Of a stretch of DNA of 64,000 nt, positions 1 through 12,500 are shown in pieces. A program made the translations under genes and the position numbers. The notes under the pieces are model-generated. The model was not told the origin of the DNA and did not search any database. It saw only the letters and a list, made by a program, of their open reading frames with translations. The DNA is from Nyssa sinensis (lineage: Eukaryota; Streptophyta; Magnoliopsida; Cornales; Nyssaceae). The stretch's first letter is position 1, and each line of letters begins with the position of its first letter. Where the stretch lies: positions 51,851,847 through 51,915,846 of the forward strand of contig CM018048.1 of the NCBI GenBank assembly GCA_008638375.1, in the 5' to 3' direction.

Positions 1-74
1 GCTAATGCAAATAGGTATTAGGTGAAGTCTAAAACTGAACTTCATCAAATTTTAAGAAATTTAAAATGTGAACT

Positions 75-480
75 ACATTTTTTTTTTGATAAATGTATAT
101 ATATAGATGGTGCCCAAGGGGGGCAAACCCATAAAACAAACTAAGCTAAAATTTACACTAGTCTGAACAGCCCAAAAAAATCAACCAAAGCAATGGCATT
201 TGTAGGAAATTCCTCTTTAACCCAAAAAAATAGTGAGCATAAAAAACTATCTATGAAAGAATTAATGACTTGCTCCTCTCCATCGAAGACTCTTCTATTC
301 CTCTCCTTCCATAAGCTCCACATGAGACATATATGCGCTAGACTCCATATCTTTCTTTTGTCTTGCTGCATCTTGCACCCGGGCCACACAAAAAGGAGGT
401 CTTTCACTGAAGCAGGCATGACCCAGGAAAACCCAAAAATTGTCAAAACTCTTCCCCAACATCTATATGCCATTGGACAA
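75..480 (-). mobile_element. L1-type LINE, 3' end fragment
   Basis: On the - strand, bases 480 to 153 encode the C-terminal zf-RVT tail of a plant LINE ORF2: MPASVKDLLFVWPGCK, ICLMWSLWKERNRRVFDGEE. This is followed by a short 3' UTR and an oligo-A tail seen as T at 78-88. The copy is truncated at its 5' end. It lies in the intron upstream of the first recognised exon of the PATROL1-like gene, or left of the gene. Confidence 0.75.
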
Positions 481-1199
481 TGAATAACACATTATAACAA
501 CACATTTCAAGTAGAAAAAAAAGTATGGATTTGAAATATCATTCGTGTGGTAATAGTAGTAAGGAAGTGGAGGTGGAAAAAGTATTATTTAGTCAAGAAG
601 GGAAAAAGTCTTTTGAAGGGACAATAATAATCTTTTGTGTAACTTATTTTTCTCTCCTACATTTAAAAAAAAACAATATTCTTTGAGAAGCAAAATTTTA
701 TCTAAGAAAGTTGAGGGTGCTAGGAATGCCGTAGGCCTCAACATTACAAGGAAGGAGGAAAATGATGCTGCAAGCTGGCCAACTGCTAATTACAAAGAAC
801 CCTTTCCCGGTCATTCACCATCATCCACTTAAGAAACCTCCTATAATTATCTGTTGGCAAGGCCTCATTAAATGTATGTCTTTATTGATGTGCAACAATG
901 CATAGTGAAATGTACAATTACTGACCTTGAACCTTAATATTTTTAATGTATAGTTAAAGTTATTTGTGTCCTATACAATTTAGGAGGACAAGCCCATTAA
1001 TATATCATACAAGGAATGGTCTTGAGGTAGGATGAGTGTGGGGGAACACTTTCTTGCAAGTTGTGTAACCAAATTGATGTCGTATAGCACTGTAAAAGTA
1101 ATTATAGAGCTTGATACAATTGAGTTTATGGTGGGATTGGATCAATGAAACCATGTAAACTTAAGAGTTTAGTATCGAAAAATGATTGTAAGCTTTATG

Positions 1200-1910
1200 G
1201 GTGGGAAGAGGTTGAAATTGGCTAGGTATTGAAGGTGTTAGTTCGCAGGAAATTCAGAATTTTGGTTGCTGAAAGTTCTGGGCTGCCGCTAATTGTGTAT
1301 TTGGGTGTAAAATTGAAGGCCAAAAGCTAAGGAAAGGGATTAGGTTTGATTTGATGTTGGTAGGGTATGGTTTAGGGAATGAATTGGTGGCTGTTCTGGG
1401 TGCTGTGAGTAGTAACTGTGAAGTTTGAACAGTACTTGGCAGTTGTTCAGGGTGCTTTTTGGTTTGTTATGATTGAATATTTGAAGTAAGAATGAGTTTG
1501 GCTTGTTTTATAGGGTTTAAAGAGAAAAATAATGATTAATTAGAAGAACAATGACTTCAAAAAGTATTAAAAGAAAGAAGAAAAAGAATCTAGGGTGGTC
1601 TTTATATCTCCTTTCATCATTTTGCTTTCTGTGATGAAGAGGCTGGTAATTTACTTGGTCTTGGTGGACTGGGATAAAGTTTGTTTACCAGTTAGGATGG
1701 GGCTAGGGGGTGAAGAGGTTGAGGTTGTTTAATTATGCGTTATTAGGGAAGTAGTAATGGAGATTTGCCATAGAGATATTTACTTTGTGGAGGAGGTTGG
1801 TGGAGGGAAAGTTTGAGAGTTTGTGGGGTGTGTGGATCCTGGGAGAGGTAGGCATGTAATAACGGGGTGGGCTTGTGGAAGAGTATTAGGAAAGATCAGT
1901 TGGCTAAGAA
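1200..1910 (+). mobile_element. Diverged LINE reverse-transcriptase remnant
   Basis: Broken + strand frames resemble the end of a plant LINE RT: a degenerate LPLIVYLGVKLKAK near 1280-1325 (family LPxxYLGLPLGA) and VDWDKVCLPVRMG near 1662-1700 with a G/L-rich follow-up. There are several stops and frameshifts and no tail. It is old and incomplete. Confidence 0.5.
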
Positions 1911-1914
1911 GAAC

Positions 1915-2160
1915 ATATGCGAGCATGGGACACATATACTACACGACATGAGCACACTGGCACGGGAGTTCTCAAAAAACTAAGACACAGACTCGTCCGA
2001 AAACACGTTGAATAATATACATACACGCTAAACAATATATATGAATCTATTTATTTTTATATACATGATCATCTAATCCAATTTTAACATTATTTCAATC
2101 AAATTAGGAGTAAAATTTTTATAAATTATCAAGTGAGAGATCTTGCAACCTCAAGCACCC
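1915..2160. repeat. Diverged 'GACACG'-rich repeat, related to 44060-44412
   Basis: The stretch shares the blocks TCTCAAAAAA, TAAGACAC and ACACGTTGAATA, in the same order, with the inverted-repeat element at 44060-44412. Ends and target duplication are not clear here. A further GTGTCCCAACGTGTACT-type stretch near 2650-2700 may be its other end, with the SINE at 2248-2371 inserted between; this is tentative. Confidence 0.4.
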
Positions 2161-2247
2161 CAACATTGGGGGGGCGGGTGCTGACCGCATAACCCAAAAA
2201 AAAAGTTGACGGGAAATAAAAGGAGAAAGACATAAAAATGATTTCTT

Positions 2248-2371
2248 TTTTTTTCTTTTATACATAAATCACACACAGACACACGACACTTTGCCCTTCA
2301 AGGGGACTTGAACCCTCAACATCTCATATGGGGAGGTGGAGAAGGTACCAACCAAGTTAGAGCTTGTTGGT
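2248..2371 (-). mobile_element. tRNA-derived SINE
   Basis: On the - strand the element starts at 2371 and has a box-A-like TAACTTGGTTGG, a box B GGTTCAAGTCC (2304-2314 as the complement) and a T/A-rich tail ending in an A run at 2248-2253. It is flanked by near-perfect 17-base direct repeats, CATAAAAATGATTTCTT at 2231-2247 and CATAAAAATTATTTCTT at 2372-2388. That is the normal outcome of LINE-driven SINE insertion. Confidence 0.8.
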
Positions 2372-2879
2372 CATAAAAATTATTTCTTTATATAAAAATG
2401 TTGATGTATAATTTAAAATCCATGAAACTTCCTATGAAAAAATAAAAAGCAATCCTTTTGTTTTGATACCGAGAGTGGTGAATCCCTCTAATTAAAACTG
2501 ACAATGTTGACTCCCTCTAATTAAAATCCAATGGTTTCTCCATTTTGTGTTCCTTCGTGGAAAATAGACATTGTATTAAATATGAAAGTAAAAATCTGGA
2601 CAAGTTCAACGATTAAAAGGGATTGGGGTTGGGCCAAGTTAAAATGTCCCTAATGTGTCCCAACGTGTACTAGTATGTCCCCGCGTTTTTGGAATTTTAA
2701 AAAATAGATACTCATTTTAATGTGTTGAACATGTTTTCGAAACATGTTTGTGTCTCAAACAGTGTTTGACATTCATACACTGGCCTCAAAGAGGTGTGTC
2801 ATGGCTGTTTAATGCATGTATGAAATGCTCCAAATGAAAATTATCTAAGTTTATTCACTTCAAATTTCTCTGTAATATT

Positions 2880-3271
2880 CTTCAGTCTCTCACCATACAT
2901 TTTAGTAATGCTCAGGTAATGTGTTATGTTACGTCAATTTTTGTGTTTTAGAACCTTTTTGGACAAATTTTATATTTTGTGTGTGTTTAAACAAAATCTC
3001 GAACAGAATTGGTGCCTTTCCCAGGAAGGCATTGTGCTCTTCAGTAGATGTTTACCTCTCCAGCCATATTAATATGCTTCAGTCTCTCACCTTACATTTT
3101 AGTAATACTCATGTCGTGAGTTATGTTACGTCAATTTTTGTGTTTTAGAGCCTATTTGGACATATTTTTTATTTTGGGTGTGTTTAAACAAAATCTTGAA
3201 CAGAATTGGTGCCTTTCCCGGGAAGGCATTGTGCTCTTCAGTAAATTTTTACCTCTCCAGCCATATTAATC
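2880..3271. repeat. Tandem duplication, two units of about 197 bp
   Basis: Bases 2880-3076 and 3077-3271 are near-identical. Both begin CTTCAGTCTCTCACC and contain AACAGAATTGGTGCCTTTCC and ACCTCTCCAGCCATATTAAT. The second unit ends about 30 bases before the splice acceptor of the first recognised exon. Short open frames inside are not supported as coding. Confidence 0.85.
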
Positions 3272-3300
3272 TTCACTATTTTTTGCATTCTTTTCTGCAG

Positions 3301-3580
3301 ATACACTCTCAATTAGGGGATACCTATTTTCTTCTTTCTGATCCCACATCTGCTGGATCTCCTCCTCGTCGTGAGCCTCCTCCAATTGAGGTGAATCGGG
3401 CTAAAAATTTTGCGTCATGTCCAGCCGGTGTGCTGGATCCTTTGGTTGGTCGAAAGACTCAAAATGTTGTTGTTTTTGGGGATGAATATGGGGTCAAGTA
3501 TACAAACTCTCCACCTACAATCTCAAAGCCTGGGAAAAATTTAACTATTCCGTCATTAGGATTACCTTCCCTGACTACAG
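3301..3580 (+). CDS. PATROL1-like gene, exon 1 in window
   Basis: The acceptor follows a pyrimidine-rich stretch ending TTTTCTGCAG; the exon opens with IHSQLGDTYFLLSD and carries the proline motif SAGSPPRREPPP typical of the DUF810 N-terminus. The donor is CAG/GTATTT. It starts in phase 0, so at least one coding exon with the start codon precedes it; none was recognised in bases 1-3300. Confidence 0.88.
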
Positions 3581-6500
3581 GTATTTGTTGGTTTAAATTT
3601 TTTGTTTGTTTGTTAGCAATGAGAATTGAATCCTTATCCCTGCCTCTTATTTTAGATGCCATGCCATAACTTTGTCACTTCGTTACGATGGCTTTGTTGG
3701 TTTGCTTTTATACCATTGATTTGAAAGGGCTGATGAAATAAAGATTCCACTATATAATGTAGTCATCTTTTGTGAAAAATTTATTTGTTATTTGTAGTTA
3801 CTGCGTCTCATCATTATCTGGATTTTATATTTGTTTCTAGATGCCTTGAACTTTCATCTTTTGAGTGAACTGATATGTAGTTTTAGGATATCTAAAGGAT
3901 TATCGGATGACGACTTGCGTGAATCAGCCTATGAAATATTGCTCGCTTCTATGGTATTTTCTGGGTAATCTCTCTCTCTCTCTCACTCGCGCGCGCGCTC
4001 GCGCATACGAATGTGCACCTGGTATTACATTAACTGCATTCCCTTTCCATCTTTTATGCATCTCCACCTCTTGATCATTGTGTGTTAAATATCACTCTCT
4101 CTCTCTTCCTTCTCATCCCTCTGCTCTTTGCACATTTAGGGTTGAAGTTCATTCTTTTGAGGATAAAAAGAAAGAAAAGAGTTCAAAATTTCTGTCTGGG
4201 TTGAAGAGTAAAAGGGATAAGAGGCATCTGCGGTCTCAGTCTCCTGAAAAGCATTCAGAGATCATTGACATCATTCGCGCTCAAATGCAGGCAAACTATA
4301 CTGTCCTTTTGTTTTTAATATCAGCCGTAACTCTTATGCCTTGATATACCATTTATGTGCGTTGAAATTTTTACAACGGGTTGGCCTTACTTTCATTCTC
4401 TTTATACCTACGCTTTCACATTTTTTGATATTATTTTTTATCATTTGTGATATTGGTTTGCATGCAAAGGTTTCTCGATACTCAATCCTTCCAAGCTAGC
4501 TGAAATTTCATTTCACTTGAAATGTGCTTGTTCGGGGGCCGCTGAACTGCTGAAGTCACTTCTACATTACATATAAAGGCTGCATTTGGTACAACTACAA
4601 CATAGATGATGTAAAACGGCACCTTGAAAAAAATCTACAACATAGATGATGTCACTACATTTCCGCCATTTTTTTCTTCTTCTGAAGTTTAACACTGCTC
4701 CCTTCCCTCCTCTTTTCCGCGCGCACTCACATACACACACGCACTCAACAAAAGAATCTCTGGCAATCTTTTGATGCTGTTAATTCATTTCTATCAATAT
4801 ATATTCATGAAAATCTTGATTCTTTATTTCAATTGATCAATCAGCCAAGACAATGTCCGTGCTTCATACTTTTTCTTCGACTTCAATTAGCTAGTTACTT
4901 GTATTTTCCAGCTCCTGCTGCTATGCTTAGAAATATGTAATATGTCTCCTTTACTAGATTTCAGAAGCAATGGATGCATGTGTTAGGCAAAGATTGATGC
5001 AGTTTGCTTCAAGGACAGCTTTTGGACAAGTTGATGTCCCTCAAATTTCCCTGATGCTTTTGAATGGCATTTCTAAATCAGATTTTCTCAATGAGAGGTC
5101 ATATATGCAATGGAGGAAGAGACAAGTAATGATCATTATTACATTTTGTTTTCGTATGAGTTCTTTCTGCTTAAAGAGACAGTTGCTTAGACGCCTATTG
5201 TAGTTTGACATACATTGCTGGATAAAGACCCCAATTTTTATTCATGTTTGTTGAATTTTTCAGACGCTTATTGTAGTTTGGCATACATTGATGGGTAATT
5301 ACATACACAACCTAGTATTTTGATAATGCAATATGTACTGGTGTCATGTGGAGTGTTCAGGCTTGGCCTGTCACTGAAGTTAGCCATGGTATGCTAGTCC
5401 TAGCCTGACCCAGACTGACCATTGACCTAGGTATATCAACCCTAGTGTTTTGATTATGCAATAAGTATTCTTCTCCATGTGTTGTGTTCAGGCTTGTCTG
5501 ATCACTGAAGTTATTCACAGTATATGCTAGTCCTAATCTAACCAAGACCTGACCTTAGACTTTGGTATATCAACCCAAGCTTGGTCCTATAATATAAAGC
5601 TGAGCCAGTCCAAACCTATATAGATTATATATACAAAACTTTTAGAAGATCAAAGTATCAATAGAGTCAACCCTCTAATATTTTACAATCATGGGAGATG
5701 CAAAATTTATTAATTACTGGAACTATGAACTATTAATTTGCTCTTACTTTTATTGTGGACTAATCTTCCACATATTGTATTCTTATGTATGAAGAAAATT
5801 ATATATACAGATATTTGCAATATTTTTATACAAAGATACATAATATTATCCTATTTGAGATACAAAAAAGCTCTAAATATCTTTATCATTGACATGATTC
5901 ATTAAAGCGTGTCCTGTCCCTATATGGCAATATAATAAAAATATGCATGTGTTCACATTTGTGTATACACATATTTTTCTATTCTTATAACTAATAATAC
6001 AATGTTTTTTTTTTAAATTTATTAATTACTAAGTAATAGAATCATTAATTATTAGAAGTAATATTTCTGTCCGTAACATAAATATTAATTATTAGAGGGG
6101 TAGATGAACTTTATTATTTGTAACTAACCTAAAAAACTAACAGTAATCATGCATCATCATCCTTCTCGGTCTGGTTAAAAATTCTATGGCCTGCTCCAAA
6201 AGTCAAGCTGGCCAAGTCATTCAGTACCGGCTTGGCCCTACAAGCATGTAATTCTAGTCCACTCCCATGGATGGTCCATAGCCCCGTAGTGCAATGAAAT
6301 GATTAAAACAGTTTTGCTAATCAGTTATGTAGGCCAAACAAGGCATCTCAAAATTCAAAGTAATTTACCCAAATGAGGATTAAAAACCTGTTTATACCAA
6401 CTACAGGTGCTTCTAAGTAATACTCCAATTTTTGTTGTTATTCTGGGTGCTTAGGAATTTAATCCAGATAATTGGCTTGACAAGCTTATCATTCTAACTT

Positions 6501-9500
6501 GCAAACTATTTTCTTGTAGGCAGGTATACTTGAAGAACTCTTTTCTTCTGCTAATCATATTACAACTGAACAACAAACAATTGGAATTTTACTCGCAAAG
6601 ATCAGAAATGCAAATGTATGTCATCCTCTTACTTGGTATGTTTTGATGACATTAAAATCAATTCTTCATTTGTCCGACATGGTTTATTTTATATTGTAGG
6701 AATGGGACATTATAATGTCCCCTTCTGAACGCGCTGAGGTTCTATCGGCTATTAGACAGTTTGCTTCAATATTGTCATCTTTGCCTGGAAAATTTGGTAT
6801 CCATGGTGAAACCTACTATTGGACTGCTGGCTATCACTTAAACATCAGGCTTTATGAGAAACTAATTTTTGGTGTATTTGACATTTTGGAAGAAAGTCAG
6901 CTTTTAGAGGTATACGTTCTTTCTATTTATTCTGTTTAGTTTCTGTCACATGTGCCAGTATGTTAACTCTGAGTGGTACTAAGAGTTATTACTTGGGTTC
7001 CATATTAGGAAGCTGATGAGATTTTAAAGCTTATCAAGTTGACCTGGTCCACTTTAGGCATTACTCAGAAAATGCATAATGCATTATTCGGGTGGGTGCT
7101 CTTTCAACAGGTATAAATTCTGTTTGAAGAAATGCTTTTCTAAGGTTAACATCTACATCGTCTTGTTGATGTAATTATATAACAGAATTCGTTCAATCAT
7201 AAATATCCTATTGCATGTATATGCACACTTTTATACTGTCGACATTCTTTCGAACACTTTTTAAATTCATAGTTATGAGTTTGATCAAATGTCTTGCCTG
7301 GGACATATTACAGATAAGAAAAAAATAATTAAGTCCTTAATACTGTTTTAAGAATCATCAGATATTAGGCTTATATTTTTGATAAATATTAGATGCTTGC
7401 ATGGCTTCGGTTAGAGCATGAATCTTGCCATTGTAGGTGTGGATGCTTTAGGAATTATTGATTAATGTTGGATCTCTCTATTTTTTTTTTTTTTGAAAGT
7501 TAGTTATTTTGACATTAAAAATTTACAATAAAGTACTTACCACTAATGTGGGTCATTTTTCATATTTGAAGAGTACTTGGTTTGACATAAGTTTCTTAGA
7601 TGTTTATATTTGCCTTGTTTCTGCTGCTTGTCTTTTAGTTTTCATATGTCATGTACCCCAGCTTTGATGGTTTGTACCACTAAAGATATTCATCAAGGAA
7701 CTGAGAGAGTTTGTTTCTTGGGCATGCATCACCATTATTACGGTGAGCTAGTCAAAATTGGCCTTTAACTTGTGCTATTTCTACATCTTTTTTGGTGCTT
7801 GGGGAAAATTTGAATCATTGAAGGAAGTATACATATTTACAAAGATCATCAAAGAGTCTGCAGTTCTGAGCGCTTGATGGAACTTTAAGAAGTTATTGAT
7901 GTGAATGGATAAGAGAACTTGATTTTAGTTTTGAAGGGTTGAGGAAAATTGGAGATCACTAGAGTGGTTTGTCAGGCACTATATTTGGTTGAAAAGAGAT
8001 AGGGAAAGGACCATTTCCCGCACTTGATACTGAAGGTAGCAGGGACATCTTCCGGCCGACCGCAAATCAAGATTCTCGCCCATCTCAGATGCCGACGTTC
8101 GGCGGTGTCTCTGTCCACTGTTTCGAACTGGCCTACCCTATTCCCCAGCGCTCGGAACACCTCCGTACTCCATAAGAAGGCCGGAAAGCCCATCAGCCGC
8201 AACCATATAGAGCCTTTGGTTTCCTTTCCCAAGCAGCAACCCGACGGCGACCATGGCTATAACGTCACCGGCAGACCTTCGAAAGACCAGAAATGGCGGA
8301 GGATCCTGTTGGCTTCCTTTTCCGACGGAAGCTCGAAGAGGAAACCAAAGGCTATGGGTTTGCAGAAGGTTAGAGAAGATTCAAAGGGATTTCTTATGGG
8401 GACAAGATGGGGAGCACAACAAGATTCATTTAGTGGCTTGGAGTAAGATTAAGAAGCCTGTGTCTCTTGGAGGGCTAAGGGTGAAAGATATGGGCACTTT
8501 CAACACAGCTCTTTTAGGGAAATGGTTATGGAGGTTTGGTGAGAGCATCGGGGAACTGTGGAGGGAGATCATTGCTGCTAAGTATGGGTGTGACATTGGC
8601 GGCTGGTGCTCGGGCAGTGTGGAAGGGCCTCGGGGATGTGGTCCCTGGGGTTCCATTAGAAGTGGATGGAGGCTTTTCAATAAAAAGTGTAGTTTTGTCA
8701 TTGGGAATGGGGGCCACGTCATCTTTTGGGATGATGTTTGGATTGGGAATGAGCCGCTTAGGGTGAAGTTTCCTTCTTTTATATCGTTTGGCTACTAACA
8801 AGGCGGCTAAGGTATGTGATTACTTGGAGAGAGTAGGGAATAAGCTTGTCTGGACTCCTCATTTTAGAAGAAACTTTTATGATTGGGAGTGGAAGTGGGC
8901 TCCTTTCTTGGTCACATTTGCAATTACCGGGCTATGGAAGGGAGTGAGGATACGAGAGTGTGGCTCCCAAACAAGAAGTTTTTTTCCGTCAATTCCTTTT
9001 ACAAGAGTCTGTTTGCTTCAGAAACTTCTCTCTTCCCTTGGAAGTCCATTTGGCTCTCAAAAGCTCCTCCTAAGGCCTCCTTTTTTGCATGGGAAGCCTC
9101 TTGGAAAGTCATTTTAATTGCGAATAATTTGAAGAAACGTGGCTTCATTATGGCTAGTAGGTGCTATTTTTGTAAGCAAAAAGAGGAAACGGTGGATCAC
9201 GTACTCATTCACTGTCTAGTTTCTTGGAGTTGCTGGAACATGATTTTTGCTCTTTTTGGTGTCCCCGGAGTTATGTCGGGCTCCGTCAGGGATCTTCTGT
9301 TGGCTTGGGCAGGGTGCAAGCTTTCAGAAGAGATTATGAGATCTTGGCGTCTGGCTCCTATATGTTTGCTATGGAGCATTTGACTTGAAAGGAATAGGCG
9401 TGTCTTCGAAGATGTGGAGCTTCCCCCCCCCCCCCCCCCCATCTTCAAAGACGTTTTTTTGTGTTTATTATTTTTTTGGGCTAAAGAGACTTCTCCTATT

Positions 9501-12500
9501 AATGTCTCTTCTTTTGTAGATTTTCTGGGGTCGTTAAGACCTTTGTAAAGCTTTTCGGGGCTTTTGCTCTTGTAGCCCTTCTTGGGCTCAGTTTTTATAT
9601 ATACATCTTTACTTATCAAAAAAAAAAAAAAAACAAATCTAGAGCTTGAGATACGAGGTATATGCAGCATATCAGGGATCTAGAGCTTGAGATAAGAGGT
9701 ATATGCAACATTAAAAGTGGTTATTTTAGTTGAGGACTCTTGAGAAATTATCCAATTTCAGATCATTGAGTTGTACATAATATTTGGAATCAATTCCTAA
9801 TGAATTATTGTCTGGAATTTACTTCTACAATATAGTGGTTTGCTCGCTGAAATATCCATTGATGTTTTCAATTGCCAAAATTATTGATTAATTCAGAGTC
9901 ACACACAACTGCAATTTACTTTTACAATGTAGTGGTGTACATTGATGAATAACCTTTGATGTTTTCAATTGCCAAAGATATTGATTAATACACACACAGA
10001 TCATTGATTTTATTTCCAAATCATTCACATTATATTGTACTCTTATAATTTGGTTCAATTTTCAGTTTACTATGTAACTTGCTGTTTCAGAAGCCTGATT
10101 AATTTTTTTTTTTTTTTTATAATTTAAATAGATTTAGAAGATCTTGGCACCACCACTTTTGACATTTTTCTTGGTGGGGGATTTGGGTCTTTCAATTTCA
10201 GCATCACTAGCATTGTGTGCCTCCTTTAGATGAAACTCTTGTTCTAGCTATATTTAGTGATTTCCCTTTAGGCTAGAATTTACTTTGATTTTGGAAAACA
10301 TGGATGACATTTGTGGATGTTTTTTGTTTTTGTTTTTCTCTTGGTCATGTTGAGTTTATATAATGTTAGGAGCTTTGTTTGTTTGTTAGCATTTTTTTAT
10401 GACTTTGACGAAAAGTTCCCAAAATATATCCTATTTAAGTTCAACATCAATATAATCGTTAAACATTGGGATCTTGGTGTGTTTGTCATCATCTGAATTT
10501 AAACATTGCTGTTTAGCTTGGTTGAAATTGATGTTTAGATGATTTTATGCAGTGGTTGGAATTGATCCTTTGATGATTTTTTTTTTGTTTACTTGTAAAA
10601 AATGTTATGCTCAAAGTATTATTGTGTTTAACCTGAGCAAATTTTATGGTTCAGGAGGATTGCAAAAAAAGTGTGGGGATGGGGGTTCAAGATATACAAT
10701 TTACTGCTGCTTATAAAATTTTGAACTTGGCAAGGACATCTAGATGCCAAATATTGTTTCAAGGGAATTGAGGAGATACATATTGTGGTATATACATAAT
10801 TCCAATTGAATATATTGAGGGCACATATTTATTTTGGTCTCCAATATAAAAATTTGCATTTAATGATGGTAATTGATGAATTCTTGTAGATTAGCATATC
10901 TTCAAACTTGTGATAGACCATGAGAGGCCATATATGTATTTAGATGGTGTGAAATAGACTGGCCGGTGAGGGGGTGAATATGTCTAATTAGCAATTTTAA
11001 AAATTATCTGGTCCAATTTTAAATTTCTTTGGATGATCGAGGTTTTCACTTTAATTATGTGCGTATTTATGTTCTCGTGTGTGCCATCTCAATTGGTGAC
11101 ATTCAACAATGATATAGCAATAATAATAAAGCAATAAAGAGAGAACACACCAATTCGTTGACGATGAAAGTGCTACAGATCAACTTAATATGCTTTGCAA
11201 AATCCCGAGGTACTGACTCAGATACACACAATCCACTAGAAAAACTGTGGTGATTACAAACTCCGTAGACACATAGACTTAGTTCCTCAAGCCTTGTTCA
11301 CAATCTGAATCTCTTCCAACTTGAATCCTCAAACAGTCTTTAAGTGGTTCACGACTTCGAATCCTCGAACGATAATTCTCAATCACAATTGCAAAGTCCA
11401 TGCAATCTCAAACTTTACCAATTGCACAATCTTGATCCCCCGCAAGCTTGTACTCCAACGAAGATGTAGAATATGGTGGTAGGGCTCTTGATCTATTGGC
11501 TAATGATCTATGATGTTCCGTGAATAGGGTTAATGTGTAAATTTTTTTTGGATACAATGAGATGCATGTAAAAATTTTTGGAAAGGTTTAGAACTTATAT
11601 TTAGAGGAGCCAAAAAATCTCTTTCGAAGTTGTGTCAAATGCCTTGTATAGATAGGGTTAATGTGTAGAAAAACGCTATTCAAATCGAATTAGGAAACTT
11701 CACTTCGCGAACCCTGCTAGAGCTAGGTATCTAGCGAGTTAGGGCAAGGTAGCCACTTGAGTGGACCTTGCTTGAGCTAGCTAGGACCTCACTTGAGCAG
11801 GCTACCTTGCTCGAGCTAGCTATCGACCACACTCCAACAAGATAGCCTCTAGAGCCTGCTTCGAGCTAGCTATGCCCTCGCTTGAGCTAGTATGGCTGAG
11901 TGGGCTATAAGGTTTATTTTGATGTATTGACTTGGAAACCTCAATAAAATAATTATGCACTTGTAAAAGCATAGTCAGATACATCACAAATAATCCTTGA
12001 ACACACACTAACCATTTAAGTATGATTAAAAATATTTTGCATGCATAATGTGAGTGTGTGCAGCGAACCCTATACACTGTAACTTGTCTTTTACCTCATA
12101 CGAACCCTTGAGAATACAACACTGTAAAATCTGAAGATGCTTCAATGCTTGAGTGACACAAGGCTTGAGAACAATAACTCACATGGCTTGGACACGTTAC
12201 AACACAAGTAGTTTTGTCAAACACAACTTTGAAATAAAGTCCTAACAGACTATGTTAGAGTTAGGTGGTTATTATTTTGTATTTGTCTTTTGGTTTGTGG
12301 CTTACTAGATATTTGTGCTCGGATGTCCTTGGTTAGTTTCTAAGTTGAGTTGGGTTTTTGGAGCAGTATTCATGGATTGGCAGTACTTCCTTTATTTCCT
12401 TCCTTGATTGTTTGTTCTTTGATTTGTTGTCCGTGGCTGAGGAAAGACATTTATTGTTGAGGGATGATGATATGCCTGAAGTTGAATGGTATGAATTATT

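Noticed and set aside
153..473. 106-residue open frame as a host gene
   Set aside because: Its sequence is the zf-RVT tail of a plant LINE and it ends in an A tail; it was recorded as a LINE fragment.
2304..2314. tRNA gene at the box B match
   Set aside because: No complete cloverleaf is formed; the flanking repeats and A-rich tail mark it as a SINE.
2921..3148. Open frames in the duplicated block as first exons of the PATROL1-like gene
   Set aside because: They read through the duplicated unit, do not resemble the DUF810 N-terminus and do not splice in phase with the exon at 3301.
8024..8446. 140-residue + strand frame
   Set aside because: It is the complement of the LINE ORF1 segment running into ORF2 sequence; it is not a protein of its own.
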